DNA of 64,000 nucleotides from Aurantimonas endophytica (GTDB taxonomy: Bacteria > Pseudomonadota > Alphaproteobacteria > Rhizobiales > Rhizobiaceae). A program made the position numbers and the translations under genes. The stretch covers positions 496,001 through 560,000 of the forward strand of contig NZ_JACIEM010000005.1 of the NCBI RefSeq assembly GCF_014196845.1, written 5' to 3'. Under the pieces are notes generated by a model that did not search any database, had not been told where the DNA came from, and saw only the letters and a program-made list of their open reading frames with translations. Of this stretch, positions 44,920-54,232 are shown in pieces; position 1 is the stretch's first letter, and each line of letters opens with the position of its first letter.

Positions 44920-45783
44920 ATGCCACAAGAGATGACCCGCACGCGCAGCTATGTCGACGGCAGCTGGCACGACGGCAACCCGCCGCTGATCGGGCCGCGC
45001 AGCCACGCGATGTGGCTCGGCAGCACGGTGTTCGATGGCGCGCGCTGGTTCGACGGGCTGGCGCCCGACCTCGACGCCCACTGCCAGCGGGTCAACCGTT
45101 CTGCCGAAGCGCTCGGCTTGAAGCCGACCATGGCGGCCGAGGAGATCGAGCGGCTGACATGGGAAGGCCTGAAGTCCTTCGACGGCTCGACCGCCGTCTA
45201 TATCCGACCGATGTACTGGGCGGAGGAGGGCGGCTACATGGGCGTGCCGGCCGAGCCGGAATCGACCCGCTTCTGCCTGTGCCTCTACGAATCGCCGATG
45301 ATCTCGCCGGCCGGTTTCTCGCTCACCGTCTCGCCGTTCCGCCGCCCGACGCCGGAGACGATGCCGACCCTCGCCAAGGCCGGATGCCTCTATCCCAACA
45401 ATGCGCGGGCGATCATCGAGGCGCGCGCACGCGGCTTCGACAACGCGCTGGTCCTCGACATGCTGGGCAATGTCGCCGAAACCGGCACGTCGAACATCTT
45501 CATGGTCAGGGACGGCGTCGTCCACACGCCGGTGCCGAATGGCTGCTTCCTCAACGGGATCACCCGGCAGCGGATCATCGCGCTGCTGCGCGGCGACGGT
45601 TGGGACGTCGTCGAGCGGTCGCTGACGGTGGCGGATTTCGCTTCCGCCGACGAGATCTTCTCGACCGGCAACCATTCGAAGGTGGTGCCGGTGACGCGCA
45701 TCGAGGGCCGCGAACTGCAGCCCGGGCCGGTCTATCGGCAGGCACGGGAGGCCTACATGGCCTTTGCGCGGGCCGGCCGCTGA
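44920..45783 (+). CDS. Branched-chain amino acid aminotransferase-like (class IV PLP enzyme)
   Basis: This 287-residue fold-type IV PLP enzyme has the likely Schiff-base lysine at Lys153 (TLAKAGCLYPNN) and the PLP-contact glutamate in VAETGTSNIF. It resembles the BCAT-like aminotransferases of Rhizobiales and is shorter than IlvE of enterics. Branched-chain amino acids are the default substrate, but class IV specificity is hard to read from sequence. ATG 44920 is preferred to a TTG two codons earlier. Confidence 0.85.
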   Translation: MPQEMTRTRSYVDGSWHDGNPPLIGPRSHAMWLGSTVFDGARWFDGLAPDLDAHCQRVNRSAEALGLKPTMAAEEIERLTWEGLKSFDGSTAVYIRPMYWAEEGGYMGVPAEPESTRFCLCLYESPMISPAGFSLTVSPFRRPTPETMPTLAKAGCLYPNNARAIIEARARGFDNALVLDMLGNVAETGTSNIFMVRDGVVHTPVPNGCFLNGITRQRIIALLRGDGWDVVERSLTVADFASADEIFSTGNHSKVVPVTRIEGRELQPGPVYRQAREAYMAFARAGR

Positions 45784-45842
45784 GCCGAGCGGCGAATTCC
45801 CGAGGCCGTTCCATCCTGTCTTCGCAAGGAAAATGACCGATC

Positions 45843-46208
45843 ATGATCGCCTCGCAGAGTCTCCTCGCTGCCTTCGACCGCGTGACGGAACATTGGTCGC
45901 CCAAGATCGTCGGCCGGGTGAACGACCAGCTCCTGAAGGTTGCAAAGGTGAAGGGGCAACTCGTCTGGCATGCCCACGAGAACGAGGACGAGCTCTTCTA
46001 TATCGTCAAGGGTCGCCTCAGGATCGAATTCGAGGATCATGTTGCCGAACTCGCCGAGGGCGACTTCCTGACGATCCCGAAGGGGATCAGACACAATCCG
46101 GTGGCCGAAGAGGAGTGCTGGATCCTGCTGATCGAACCGGAATCGACCAAGCACACCGGCGACGAGGTCACACCGCTCACCCGGAGCCTCGCTGATCAGA
46201 TGAAATGA
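45843..46208 (+). CDS. Single cupin-domain protein
   Basis: This 121-residue protein is a compact cupin. The first motif region is VWHAHENEDELFYIVKGRLRIEF, with the metal-binding histidines and glutamate. The second is DFLTIPKGIRHNP. It may be a small metal-binding enzyme or a sensor; no substrate is evident. An AAGGAAAA sequence precedes the ATG. A perfect hairpin follows the stop. Confidence 0.82.
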   Translation: MIASQSLLAAFDRVTEHWSPKIVGRVNDQLLKVAKVKGQLVWHAHENEDELFYIVKGRLRIEFEDHVAELAEGDFLTIPKGIRHNPVAEEECWILLIEPESTKHTGDEVTPLTRSLADQMK

Positions 46209-46210
46209 CC

Positions 46211-46231
46211 GGCGGCGATATGGTCGCCGCC
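46211..46231 (+). terminator. Hairpin after the cupin gene
   Basis: A perfect 8-bp stem (GGCGGCGA/TCGCCGCC) with a TATGG loop begins two bases after the cupin stop. No T-tract follows, so it is a possible weak or Rho-aided terminator separating the cupin gene from sodB. Confidence 0.4.
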
Positions 46232-46343
46232 TGCTTCGGCGGTGGACGGACAATCGTCGCCACCTATGTTTCTCCCCCCAACGCGGATGCGCATCGGTGA
46301 CTGTGCTCCGCCAGGACCAATCACCTCAGAAGGAGACTGCGAT

Positions 46344-46946
46344 ATGGCTTTCACCCTGCCGGAACTTCCCTACGCCTACGACGCGCTGGGTCCCTACATG
46401 TCGGCGGAAACCCTCGAGTTTCACCACGACAAGCACCACCAGGCCTACGTCACCAAGGGCAACGAGCTGGCCGAAAAGGCCGGCATGGCCGACCTGTCGG
46501 TCGAAGAGGTGGTCAAGAAGTCCTACGGGACCGACCAGGCGCTCTTCAACAATGCCGGCCAGCACTACAACCACATCCATTTCTGGAAGTGGATGAAGCC
46601 CGGCGGCGGTGGCAAGAGCCTGCCCAGCAAGCTGCAGACGGCGTTCGACAGCGACCTCGGCGGCTATGACAAGTTCAAGGCCGAGTTCGAGGCGGCAGGC
46701 GCCGGCCAGTTCGGCTCCGGCTGGGCCTGGGTCGCCGTCAAGAACGGCAAGCTCGAGATCATGAAGACCCCGAACGGCGAGAACCCGCTGGTGCACGGGG
46801 CCGAGCCGATCCTCGGCGTCGATGTGTGGGAGCATTCCTACTACATCGACTACCGCAACGCCCGGCCCAAATATCTCGGCGCGTTCGTCGACAACTTGGT
46901 CAACTGGGACTACGTGCTGGAGCGCTACGAGGCGGCGACCCGCTAG
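46344..46946 (+). CDS. sodB: Superoxide dismutase, iron type (Fe/Mn family)
   Basis: This 200-residue cytosolic enzyme dismutates superoxide. Metal ligands can be assigned to His27 (EFHHDKHHQAY), the histidine of HYNHIHFW, and the Asp and His of GVDVWEHSYY. FNNAGQHYNH together with GQFGSGWAW favours the iron or cambialistic form over strict manganese. AAGGAG precedes the ATG. An intrinsic terminator follows, so the gene is probably transcribed alone. Confidence 0.95.
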   Translation: MAFTLPELPYAYDALGPYMSAETLEFHHDKHHQAYVTKGNELAEKAGMADLSVEEVVKKSYGTDQALFNNAGQHYNHIHFWKWMKPGGGGKSLPSKLQTAFDSDLGGYDKFKAEFEAAGAGQFGSGWAWVAVKNGKLEIMKTPNGENPLVHGAEPILGVDVWEHSYYIDYRNARPKYLGAFVDNLVNWDYVLERYEAATR

Positions 46947-46974
46947 GATCGTCCCAGCCAAGTCCGGTCTTCGA

Positions 46975-47007
46975 GGCTCCGCGGATGTCCATCCGCGGGG
47001 CCTTTTT
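46975..47007 (+). terminator. Intrinsic terminator of sodB
   Basis: A stem of 12 to 13 pairs (46975-46987 with 46990-47002, one G-U pair) is followed by TTTTT. It lies 28 bases after the sodB stop. It is among the clearest terminators in the window. Confidence 0.9.
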
Positions 47008-47052
47008 CGTGGCAGGGCAACACTTTCGTGAGAAGGGGACGCATATTGGTAA

Positions 47053-47079
47053 TTGAACCATTCCAAAAACTCGGTTCAA
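47053..47079. promoter_or_regulatory. Inverted repeat TTGAACC-N13-GGTTCAA upstream of cytochrome c'
   Basis: Two perfect 7-base arms, TTGAACC and GGTTCAA, are separated by 13 bases. Their centres are about two helical turns apart, which suits a dimeric regulator. The repeat lies 56 bases before the cytochrome c' start codon in the gene-free stretch after the sodB terminator. The cognate regulator is not known. Confidence 0.4.
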
Positions 47080-47134
47080 CTCGCGGACTCCGGTCCGCTC
47101 GACGCGGCCTTGGCCCAAGGGAGGAAATCATCTC

Positions 47135-47599
47135 ATGCAGGCCCGTTATCTCACTGTCGCCGTCACGCTGGCGGCACTCGGCACGTCCCTCATCGCCCTG
47201 CCGGCAGGCGCGCAGAACACCGATCCGATCAAGCAGCGCCAGGAGCTGATGAAGGAGAACGGCCGGTCGGCGAAAGGCGCCGGCGAGATGATCAAGGGTG
47301 AGGCAGTGTTCGACCCGGCGACCGCCGCGACGATCTTTACCGAGATGCACGACGTCGCCATGGAATTCGGCGATTACTTCCCCGAGGACTCCAAGACCGG
47401 CGAGGACACCGAGGCCGCACCGGCGATCTGGGAGCGTCCGGCCGAGTTCCAGGCGGCACTGGTTAAGTTTCAGGAAGACACGCAGGCGGCCATCGACGCA
47501 GCGCCGCAGGATGTCGAGGCATTCAGGCAGGCCTTCGGGCGCGTCGCGGAAAACTGCAAGGGCTGCCACGAGGAATTCAGGATCGACAAGGACGATTGA
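47135..47599 (+). CDS. Cytochrome c' family protein
   Basis: This 154-residue periplasmic cytochrome has a signal peptide (to about 26) and a four-helix body. The single haem site CKGCH is near the C-terminus (Cys141, Cys144, His145), the hallmark of class II cytochromes. Cytochromes c' bind nitric oxide and give resistance to it; some six-coordinate relatives (c-556) are electron carriers instead. AGGGAGGAAA precedes the ATG. It is followed by a di-haem cytochrome gene, which suggests a shared redox role. Confidence 0.9.
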   Translation: MQARYLTVAVTLAALGTSLIALPAGAQNTDPIKQRQELMKENGRSAKGAGEMIKGEAVFDPATAATIFTEMHDVAMEFGDYFPEDSKTGEDTEAAPAIWERPAEFQAALVKFQEDTQAAIDAAPQDVEAFRQAFGRVAENCKGCHEEFRIDKDD

Positions 47600-47615
47600 G
47601 CCGGAGCGAGCGCCG

Positions 47616-47702
47616 ATGTCGTCGGTCAACGGGCAGGGTGAAGGCGAGGCCTTGGCCCGCCGCTTGGCCCATACCGCACCGATGACGGAGATCGGCCGGT
47701 GA
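47616..47702 (+). CDS. Possible 28-codon leader ORF coupled to the di-haem cytochrome gene
   Basis: An ATG at 47616 behind CCGGAGCGAG opens a 28-codon frame. Its TGA overlaps the GTG start of the next gene (GTGA). The peptide is hydrophilic and unlike anything I recognise. The overlap suggests translational coupling rather than a functional peptide, and chance cannot be excluded. Confidence 0.25.
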   Translation: MSSVNGQGEGEALARRLAHTAPMTEIGR

Positions 47703-48643
47703 TCGAGCGGATACTCACCACCGTCTTCGTCGTGGTCCTGGTCGGGGCCGGAGCGGTCTATCTCCTGACCGTTCCGCAGCGTCTGGACGCCGCAAGCCTC
47801 GGCAACGAGGCGTTGGCGGATGCGGGTAACGGCGAGCGCCTGTTCTGGGCCGGCGGCTGCAGCTCCTGCCATGCCGTGTCGAGAGCCGAGGGCGACGAGG
47901 CCCTGCGCCTCGGCGGCGGCGCGCCGCTGACTTCGGATTTCGGCACGTTCCACGGGCCGAACATCTCTCCGGACCCCGAAGACGGCATTGGCGACTGGAG
48001 CCTCGCCGATTTCGCCAACGCCATGCAGCGCGGCGTCGATCCGCAAGGCCGTCACCTCTACCCGGCGTTTCCCTACACGTCCTACATCAAGATGCAGCCG
48101 CAGGAGGTCGCCGACCTCTGGGCCTTCATGAAGACGCTGCCGCCCGTCGAGGGACGAGCGCCGGACAACGACCTCGCCTTCCCGTTCTCCGTTCGCCGCG
48201 GCATCGGGCTGTGGAAGCTGCTCTATCTGGGCGACGACGAGCCGATCGTGGCGCTGCCCGCGGACGCGTCCGAGACGGTCGTCGCCGGCCGCTCGATGGT
48301 GGAGGGGCCCGGCCATTGCGGCCAGTGCCACACGCCGCGCTCGCTCGGCGGCGCAGGTGGCCTCGAGCACGACCGCTGGCTCGCCGGTGCGCCCAATCCG
48401 GAGGGCAGGGGCCGCATCCCCAACATCACCCCGTCGGATTCCGGCATCGGCTCGTGGTCCGCGAGCGACCTCGCCTATTATTTCGAGACTGGCTTCACCC
48501 CCGACTTCGACTCCGTCGGCGGGTCGATGGTGGCGGTCCAGCGCAACCTGGCGCGGCTGCGGGACGAGGATCGCGCGGCGATTGCCGCCTATCTGAAGGC
48601 GGTGCCGGCGCTTGACAGCGAGGCCGCCACGCCAGTGCAGTAG
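47699..48643 (+). CDS. Membrane-anchored di-haem cytochrome c
   Basis: This 314-residue protein has an N-terminal membrane anchor (residues 5-24) and two class I haem sites, CSSCH (C54, C57, H58) and CGQCH in the second half. Each is followed by an NISPDPEDGIGDWS or NITPSDSGIGSWS repeat. It resembles the cytochrome subunits of alcohol and gluconate dehydrogenases that pass electrons to quinone or oxidases. Translation starts at GTG 47699. No dehydrogenase subunit is adjacent, so the donor is unknown; the cytochrome c' upstream is a candidate partner. Confidence 0.88.
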   Translation: MIERILTTVFVVVLVGAGAVYLLTVPQRLDAASLGNEALADAGNGERLFWAGGCSSCHAVSRAEGDEALRLGGGAPLTSDFGTFHGPNISPDPEDGIGDWSLADFANAMQRGVDPQGRHLYPAFPYTSYIKMQPQEVADLWAFMKTLPPVEGRAPDNDLAFPFSVRRGIGLWKLLYLGDDEPIVALPADASETVVAGRSMVEGPGHCGQCHTPRSLGGAGGLEHDRWLAGAPNPEGRGRIPNITPSDSGIGSWSASDLAYYFETGFTPDFDSVGGSMVAVQRNLARLRDEDRAAIAAYLKAVPALDSEAATPVQ

Positions 48644-48651
48644 AGCACGGG

Positions 48652-50763
48652 CTAAGCCACCTTGCCCATCAGCTTCAGCGCGAAGGCGTAGATATAGGCG
48701 ACCTCCTCCAGCTTGGAGAAGCGGCCGGAAGCGCCGCCATGGCCGGAATCCATGTTGGTCCGCAGCAGCACAGGATTGTCGTCGGTCTTCATCTCGCGGA
48801 GCCGCGCCACCCACTTGGCCGGCTCCCAGTAGGTCACCCGCGGGTCGGTGAGACCCGCCAGCACCAGCATCGGCGGATAGGCCTGCCGCTTGACGTTGTC
48901 ATAGGGGCTGTAGGTCGAGATCACCTCGTAATCCTCGCCGGAGAGGATCGGGTTGCCCCATTCGGGCCATTCCGGCGGGGTCAACGGCAGCGTGTCGTCG
49001 AGCATCGTGTTCAGGACGTCGACGAAGGGGACCACGGCGATGATCCCGCCAAATTTCTCCGGCGCCATGTTGGCGACGGCGCCCATGAGCATGCCGCCCG
49101 CCGAGCCGCCTTCGGCGACGATGCGCTCGTGGCTGGTGTAGTTTTCCGCGACAAGATGGTCGGCGCAGGCGATGAAGTCGGTGAAGGTGTTGGGCTTGTT
49201 GCGCCGCCGCCCGGCGTCGTACCAGGCGAAGCCCTTGTCCTTGCCGCCCCGCACGTGGGCGATCGCCCAGATGAACCCTCGGTCGACCAGCGACAGCGCA
49301 TTGGCGTTGAAGGAGGCAGGGATGGCGATGCCGTAGGAGCCGTAGCCGTAGAGCAGGCACGGCGCGGTGCCGTCCAGCTTGAGGTCCTTGCGATAGAGCA
49401 GTGAGATCGGCACGAGCTCGCCGTCGGCGGCCGGCGCGAAGATCCGCCGCGTGACGTAGTCGTCGGGGTCGTGACCGGAGGGGACTTCCTGCGTCTTCAG
49501 GAGCGTGCGCTGGCGGGTCGCGACATCGTAGTCGTAGGTCTGGGTCGGCGTCGTCAGCGACGAATAGGTGAAGCGGATCGTGTCCGTGTCGAATTCGTAA
49601 GTGCCGGCAAGGCCCAGCGAATAGGCCTCCTCCTCGAAGGCGATCGCATGCTCCTCGCCATCGGAGAGGCGCTTGACGACGATGCGCGGCAGGCCGTCGC
49701 GCCGCTCCATCCAGATCAGATGCCGCTTCAGAACCATGTGGCTGAGGATCAGCCTGCCGTCCTTGTGGGGAACGTACTCGCTCCAGTCCGACCGGCGCGA
49801 TGCATCGGTGGGGGCGGTGACGATCTTGAAGTCGTGGGCGCCGTCGGCATTGGTGAGGATGTAGAGCGTGCCGTCGCCCTCATCGACGTCGTACTCCACC
49901 CCGGTCTCGCGCTCGGCGACGAGGCGGGGCTCGGCCGCTGGGTTGTTGGCGGGTATCAGCCAGGCCTCTGACGTCTCGTGGTCGTGGATGTCGATGACCA
50001 CGAACTCGCCCGACTGCGTCTTGCCGACGCCCATGAAGAAGCCGGTGTCAGTCTCCTCGTAGATCAGGGAGTCGTCGAGCGGGTCGCTGCCGAGCCGGTG
50101 GAAGAACACCCGGCTCGGGCGGTGGTTGGAATCGAGCCGCGTATAGAACAGCCCGTTCGAGCGCGCCGACCAGACGGCGCCGCCGCTGGTATCCTCGATC
50201 CTGACGTCGAGATCCTTGCCGGTCTCCAGATCACGGATGGAGACGGCATAGAACTCCGAGCCCTTGTCGTCATAGGACCAGGAGAGCCAGCGATGATCCG
50301 GGGAGTGGCCGACGCCGCCGATCGAGAAATACGGCCGCTCGGCCGCTTCTCTGGCGCCGTCGAGAATGACCGTGGCCGCGTCGTCGCCGCCGCTGCGGGG
50401 CCGGCGGATGATCCTCGGATACTCGGCCCCGGTTTCGTAGGCGATCCCGTATGCCCATTCTCCATCCGGCGCCGGAACCGAGGAATCGTCCTCCTTGATC
50501 CGGCCGCGCATCTCGGCGACGAGCGTCTCGCGCAGTTTCTCCGTGCCGGCCATCACCTCCTGCTGATAGGCGTTCTCGGCGAGGAGATGGTCCCGGATCG
50601 CCGGATCAAGGACCGTCGTGTCCTTGAAGACGTCCTGCCAGTTGTCGGCCCGCAGCCAACCGTAAGCGTCCGAGCGTTCGCGGCCGTGGCGGACGTCCGT
50701 ACGTACCTGCTGCGAAGCAACAGGAGGCACGAGGTTCACGGCGTCGATAGGTGCTTGCTTCAT
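48652..50763 (-). CDS. ptrB: Oligopeptidase B (prolyl oligopeptidase family S9)
   Basis: This 703-residue cytosolic serine peptidase has an N-terminal beta-propeller and a C-terminal alpha/beta hydrolase domain. The nucleophile is in GGSAGGML, and the histidine is probably in DSGHGGASGRF. The family cleaves short peptides after basic residues. There is no signal peptide. The ATG at 50763 begins MKQAPIDAVNLVPP. It converges with the di-haem cytochrome gene with only eight bases between the stops. Confidence 0.93.
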   Translation of the reverse strand: MKQAPIDAVNLVPPVASQQVRTDVRHGRERSDAYGWLRADNWQDVFKDTTVLDPAIRDHLLAENAYQQEVMAGTEKLRETLVAEMRGRIKEDDSSVPAPDGEWAYGIAYETGAEYPRIIRRPRSGGDDAATVILDGAREAAERPYFSIGGVGHSPDHRWLSWSYDDKGSEFYAVSIRDLETGKDLDVRIEDTSGGAVWSARSNGLFYTRLDSNHRPSRVFFHRLGSDPLDDSLIYEETDTGFFMGVGKTQSGEFVVIDIHDHETSEAWLIPANNPAAEPRLVAERETGVEYDVDEGDGTLYILTNADGAHDFKIVTAPTDASRRSDWSEYVPHKDGRLILSHMVLKRHLIWMERRDGLPRIVVKRLSDGEEHAIAFEEEAYSLGLAGTYEFDTDTIRFTYSSLTTPTQTYDYDVATRQRTLLKTQEVPSGHDPDDYVTRRIFAPAADGELVPISLLYRKDLKLDGTAPCLLYGYGSYGIAIPASFNANALSLVDRGFIWAIAHVRGGKDKGFAWYDAGRRRNKPNTFTDFIACADHLVAENYTSHERIVAEGGSAGGMLMGAVANMAPEKFGGIIAVVPFVDVLNTMLDDTLPLTPPEWPEWGNPILSGEDYEVISTYSPYDNVKRQAYPPMLVLAGLTDPRVTYWEPAKWVARLREMKTDDNPVLLRTNMDSGHGGASGRFSKLEEVAYIYAFALKLMGKVA

Positions 50764-51059
50764 GAGTCGCGCTGGCCGGAAGGTTGGGGAAAAGCCTGTC
50801 GTCCGGCGGATCGAACCGGTGGGCTTATCCTAATCGGAATAGTTTCAATACAAAACCTGTTGTTTTGCCAACCACTAATCCGCATCGTGCCCGGGCCTGT
50901 CGTGCCATGACCCGCCGACCGGTCAGCGAAAGTCAGCCGAAGCCAATGCCGGCAACCCCGGTCGCGATCAATTCTGTGTCAACCGGAAAAGCTTGTCGGG
51001 GCTGGATCGCCTGACTATGAGAGGTCCGCAACCACGTCGCTCTGGGCGGCGAAATCGGA
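50764..51059. other. 296-base divergent promoter region between ptrB and mrpA
   Basis: This gap holds no gene I can support. It is more AT-rich than its surroundings between about 50830 and 50885. CAAAAC-CTGTT-GTTTTG at 50851-50867 is a perfect 6-base inverted repeat that could be an operator for either gene. Confidence 0.55.
50851..50867. promoter_or_regulatory. AT-rich inverted repeat in the ptrB-mrpA promoter region
   Basis: CAAAAC and GTTTTG flank a 5-base spacer in an AT-rich patch of an otherwise GC-rich divergent promoter region. It lies about 90 bases upstream of ptrB and 190 upstream of mrpA. A regulator cannot be named. Confidence 0.35.
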
Positions 51060-53438
51060 ATGAAGGGGTGGACGCGCCGGATGACAGGCATCGAGGCAAC
51101 GAACGGATATATCGCCCTCGCTCTGCCGTTCCTCGCTGCGGCCTTGGCACCTCTCCTCACTCGCGTCCTCGGCCAGCATGCCGCCTGGCCCCTGGCGATT
51201 GCCCCCGCGGCGGCGTTCTTCATCCTGTTCGGCGCGGTGCCCGGCGTTTCGGCCGGCGACGTCTTCCTGTTCGGCTTCGACTGGATCCCATCCTTCGACA
51301 TCCGCTTCTCGTTCCGGCTGGACGGGCTCTCGACCGTCTTCGGCCTGCTGATCACGGGCATCGGCACCCTGATCGTGCTCTATTCCGGCGGCTATCTCGC
51401 CGGACACAAGGACCAGGGGCGCTTCTTCTCCTTCATCTTCCTGTTCATGGGCTCGATGCTCGGCCTAGTGCTCGCCGACGATCTGATGACGCTGTTCGTC
51501 TACTGGGAACTGACGTCGATCACGTCGTTCCTGCTGATCGGCTTCGACCATCACCGGGAAGCGGCCCGGCGCGGCGCGATCCAGGCGCTGGTCATCACCG
51601 GCGGCGGTGGTCTGGCGCTGCTGGCCGGCTTCATCGTGATCCGCGAACTCACCGGCCTTGCCTCGATGACCGAGGTGCTGGCGGCGGGCGACGCGCTGCG
51701 CGACAGCGCGCTGTACGTGCCGATCCTGATCCTCGTCCTCTGCGGCGCCTTCACGAAATCCGCGCAGATGCCGTTCCACGTCTGGCTGCCCAACGCCATG
51801 GAAGCGCCGACGCCGGTCTCGGCCTACCTGCACTCGGCGACGATGGTGAAGGCCGGCATCTACCTGCTGCTGCGCTTCCATCCGGCGCTGGGCGACACGG
51901 CGCTCTGGACGACGATCCTCCCGGCCTTCGGCGCGGTGACTCTGGTCGTCGGCGCGCTGCTCGCGCTCCGCGCCACGGACATCAAGATCACGCTCGCTTA
52001 TACGACGGTCGCCTCGCTGGGACTGCTGGTCATGCTGATCGGCGTCGGCACGGAGACCGCGATCATCGCGGCGGTGCTCTATCTGATCGCCCACTCGCTG
52101 TTCAAGGGCGGCCTGTTCATGGTGGCGGGCTCGGTCGACCATGGCGCCCACACGCGCGAGATCGAGAAGCTCGGCGGGCTCGGCCGGGCGATGCCGATCA
52201 CCTTCGCGGCCGCCATGCTGTGCGCGCTGTCGATGGGCGGCGTCACGCCCTTCGTCGGCTTCCTCGCCAAGGAAGAGATCTATCACGCGCTGGAATATGC
52301 CGATCCATACTACGTCGCGCTGATGATCGCTGCGATCGTCGGCAACGCGCTGATGTTCGCGGCGGCCTTCATCGTCGCGCTGAAGCCTTTCGTCGGCCGG
52401 ATGCCCGAGACGATCCATCATCCGCATGAGGGCAGCCTCACCATCTGGATCGGGCCGCTCATCCTCGGTGTCGCCGGTCTCGTCGGCGCCTTGTTCTACG
52501 CGACCTATCACCAGCTCTTCACCATGCCGATGGCGTCCGCTGCCGTCGGCGCGCCGGTTGAGATCGGGATCGGCTGGGTGCCGCATCTCAACCTCGCCTT
52601 CGCGCTCTCGATGGCAACGGTGGTACTCGGCATCGTGATCTACCTCCTGTCCGCACGGCTTCGCGCCGGCATCGCCGGCTTCCTCGCTGCCGTCGGCTGG
52701 GGACCGGACAAAGGCTTCGACCAGGCGATGCGCGGGCTGATCCGCGCTGCCGTCAGGATCACCCGGCTGCTGCAGCCGGGGCATCTCGATCAGTACATGG
52801 CGGTCACCATCGCGGTGATCATCGCGGCCCTGTTCGGCCCGCTCATCTACACGGGCGGGTGGCCGGCGATCCCGGCATTCCCCCGCCTGCATTTCTACGA
52901 ATGGGCGGTCTTCGCCCTTCTTCTGGCGGGTATCCTGCCGGTCGTGCTGGCGACCAACCGGCTGACCGCCATCCTCTCGCTCGGCATCCAGGGCTTCGCG
53001 GTGGCGCTGATCTTCATGCTGCTCGGCGCGCCGGACCTGTCCTTCACCCAGTTCATGGTGGAGACGCTGTCGGTCGTCATCCTGGCGCTGGCGATGACCC
53101 GGCTGAAGCTGTCGGTCGCCGATCACCGCCCGCTGCGTGACAAGGTGCAGGCGGGTGTCCTGGCCATCGCCGCGGGGTCCGGCTTCGGGCTGTTCCTGCT
53201 GTCGATCGCCCAGCGGCCGTTCGACCGCACCCTGTCCGATTTCTTCGAGCGCTACAGCTACGCGATCGCCCACGGGCGCAACATCGTCAACGTCATCCTG
53301 GTCGACTTCCGCGGGGTGGATACGATGGGCGAGATCGCCGTGGTGATGGTGACCGGCCTCGCCGTCCTGGCGCTCATCCGGATCCGCGTCGGGCCCAAGG
53401 GCGTGCGCTATCCCGATCCGCTGGAGAAGACGCCGTGA
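51060..53438 (+). CDS. mrpA: Mrp cation/proton antiporter subunit A
   Basis: This 792-residue polytopic protein is the large proton-translocating subunit of the Mrp antiporter, homologous to NuoL of complex I. The ion-path block THRS-like segments are present as AYTTVASLG and [18 protein letters not shown]. The C-terminal part (from about 610) adds the MbhD/E-like helices found in full-length MrpA. ATG 51060 or 51081 is the start; neither has an ideal ribosome site. Its end overlaps mrpB (GTGA). It is the first gene of a seven-gene operon. Confidence 0.95.
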   Translation: MKGWTRRMTGIEATNGYIALALPFLAAALAPLLTRVLGQHAAWPLAIAPAAAFFILFGAVPGVSAGDVFLFGFDWIPSFDIRFSFRLDGLSTVFGLLITGIGTLIVLYSGGYLAGHKDQGRFFSFIFLFMGSMLGLVLADDLMTLFVYWELTSITSFLLIGFDHHREAARRGAIQALVITGGGGLALLAGFIVIRELTGLASMTEVLAAGDALRDSALYVPILILVLCGAFTKSAQMPFHVWLPNAMEAPTPVSAYLHSATMVKAGIYLLLRFHPALGDTALWTTILPAFGAVTLVVGALLALRATDIKITLAYTTVASLGLLVMLIGVGTETAIIAAVLYLIAHSLFKGGLFMVAGSVDHGAHTREIEKLGGLGRAMPITFAAAMLCALSMGGVTPFVGFLAKEEIYHALEYADPYYVALMIAAIVGNALMFAAAFIVALKPFVGRMPETIHHPHEGSLTIWIGPLILGVAGLVGALFYATYHQLFTMPMASAAVGAPVEIGIGWVPHLNLAFALSMATVVLGIVIYLLSARLRAGIAGFLAAVGWGPDKGFDQAMRGLIRAAVRITRLLQPGHLDQYMAVTIAVIIAALFGPLIYTGGWPAIPAFPRLHFYEWAVFALLLAGILPVVLATNRLTAILSLGIQGFAVALIFMLLGAPDLSFTQFMVETLSVVILALAMTRLKLSVADHRPLRDKVQAGVLAIAAGSGFGLFLLSIAQRPFDRTLSDFFERYSYAIAHGRNIVNVILVDFRGVDTMGEIAVVMVTGLAVLALIRIRVGPKGVRYPDPLEKTP

Positions 53439-53854
53439 GGACGATCATCTTCCGCACCGTCGCGCCGTATCTCACGAGCCTGATGGTGCTGTTCTCGATC
53501 TTCGTGCTGCTGCGCGGCCACAACGAGGCCGGCGGCGGGTTCATCGGCGGGCTGATCGCCGCCTCGGCCTTCGGCATATACGGCATCGCCTGCGGCGTCG
53601 GCCCGGTGCGGCGGGCGATGTATTTCCATCCGATGTCGGTAGCCGCGGCCGGCCTGATGCTGGCAGTGCTGTCGGGTGTCGCCTCGCTCGTGGTGTCGGC
53701 ACAGTTTCTCACCGGCCTCTGGGCATTCCCGCAGATCCTCGGCAGCGAGGTCGCGATCTCGACGCCGCTGTTCTTCGACATCGGCGTCTATCTCGTGGTC
53801 CTCGGCGCCATCAGCTCGATCGCCCTCGCCCTCGAGGAAAGGGATACCGACTGA
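53435..53854 (+). CDS. mrpB: Mrp antiporter subunit B
   Basis: This 139-residue membrane protein has four predicted helices and the block [22 protein letters not shown] typical of MrpB. It begins with GTG overlapping the mrpA stop. Separate A and B genes mark a group 1 Mrp system, as opposed to fused AB forms. Confidence 0.94.
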   Translation: MRTIIFRTVAPYLTSLMVLFSIFVLLRGHNEAGGGFIGGLIAASAFGIYGIACGVGPVRRAMYFHPMSVAAAGLMLAVLSGVASLVVSAQFLTGLWAFPQILGSEVAISTPLFFDIGVYLVVLGAISSIALALEERDTD

Positions 53855-54231
53855 TGGAAACCGTCCTTTCCCTCGCCGTCGCCTGCCTGCTCGCCGCCGC
53901 CGTCTATCTCCTGACTTCGCGGCGGATCATCCGGATGCTGCTCGGGGTCGTGCTGCTCGGCAACGCCGTCAATCTCTTGATCTTCACCGCTGGCCGCATC
54001 GGGCCAAGCGCGCCGCCGATCATTCCCGGGAATCTGTCGGTTCCCGAGGGCCTGATCGCCAACCCGCTGCCGCAGGCGCTGATCCTGACCGCGATCGTGA
54101 TCTCGTTCTCCTTCTTCGCCTTCCTGCTGGTGCTGACCTACCGCACCTACGAGGATCTGGAGACCGACAACACCGACGAGATGCGTCTCGCCGAACCTGA
54201 AGAAGAGGGGCTCCCGCCCCTTGGCTACTGA
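53854..54231 (+). CDS. mrpC: Mrp antiporter subunit C
   Basis: This 125-residue protein is homologous to NuoK of complex I and has three membrane helices. Conserved blocks are LLGVVLLGNAVNLLIF and PLPQALILTAIVISFS. The ATG overlaps the mrpB stop (TGATG). Its C-terminal tail is acidic. Its stop overlaps the open frame of mrpD. Confidence 0.94.
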   Translation: METVLSLAVACLLAAAVYLLTSRRIIRMLLGVVLLGNAVNLLIFTAGRIGPSAPPIIPGNLSVPEGLIANPLPQALILTAIVISFSFFAFLLVLTYRTYEDLETDNTDEMRLAEPEEEGLPPLGY

Positions 54232-54232
54232 C

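Noticed and set aside
51465-53273. A 602-codon minus-strand open frame opposite mrpA
   Set aside because: The sequence is almost entirely charged residues and glutamine, the reverse complement of hydrophobic membrane codons.
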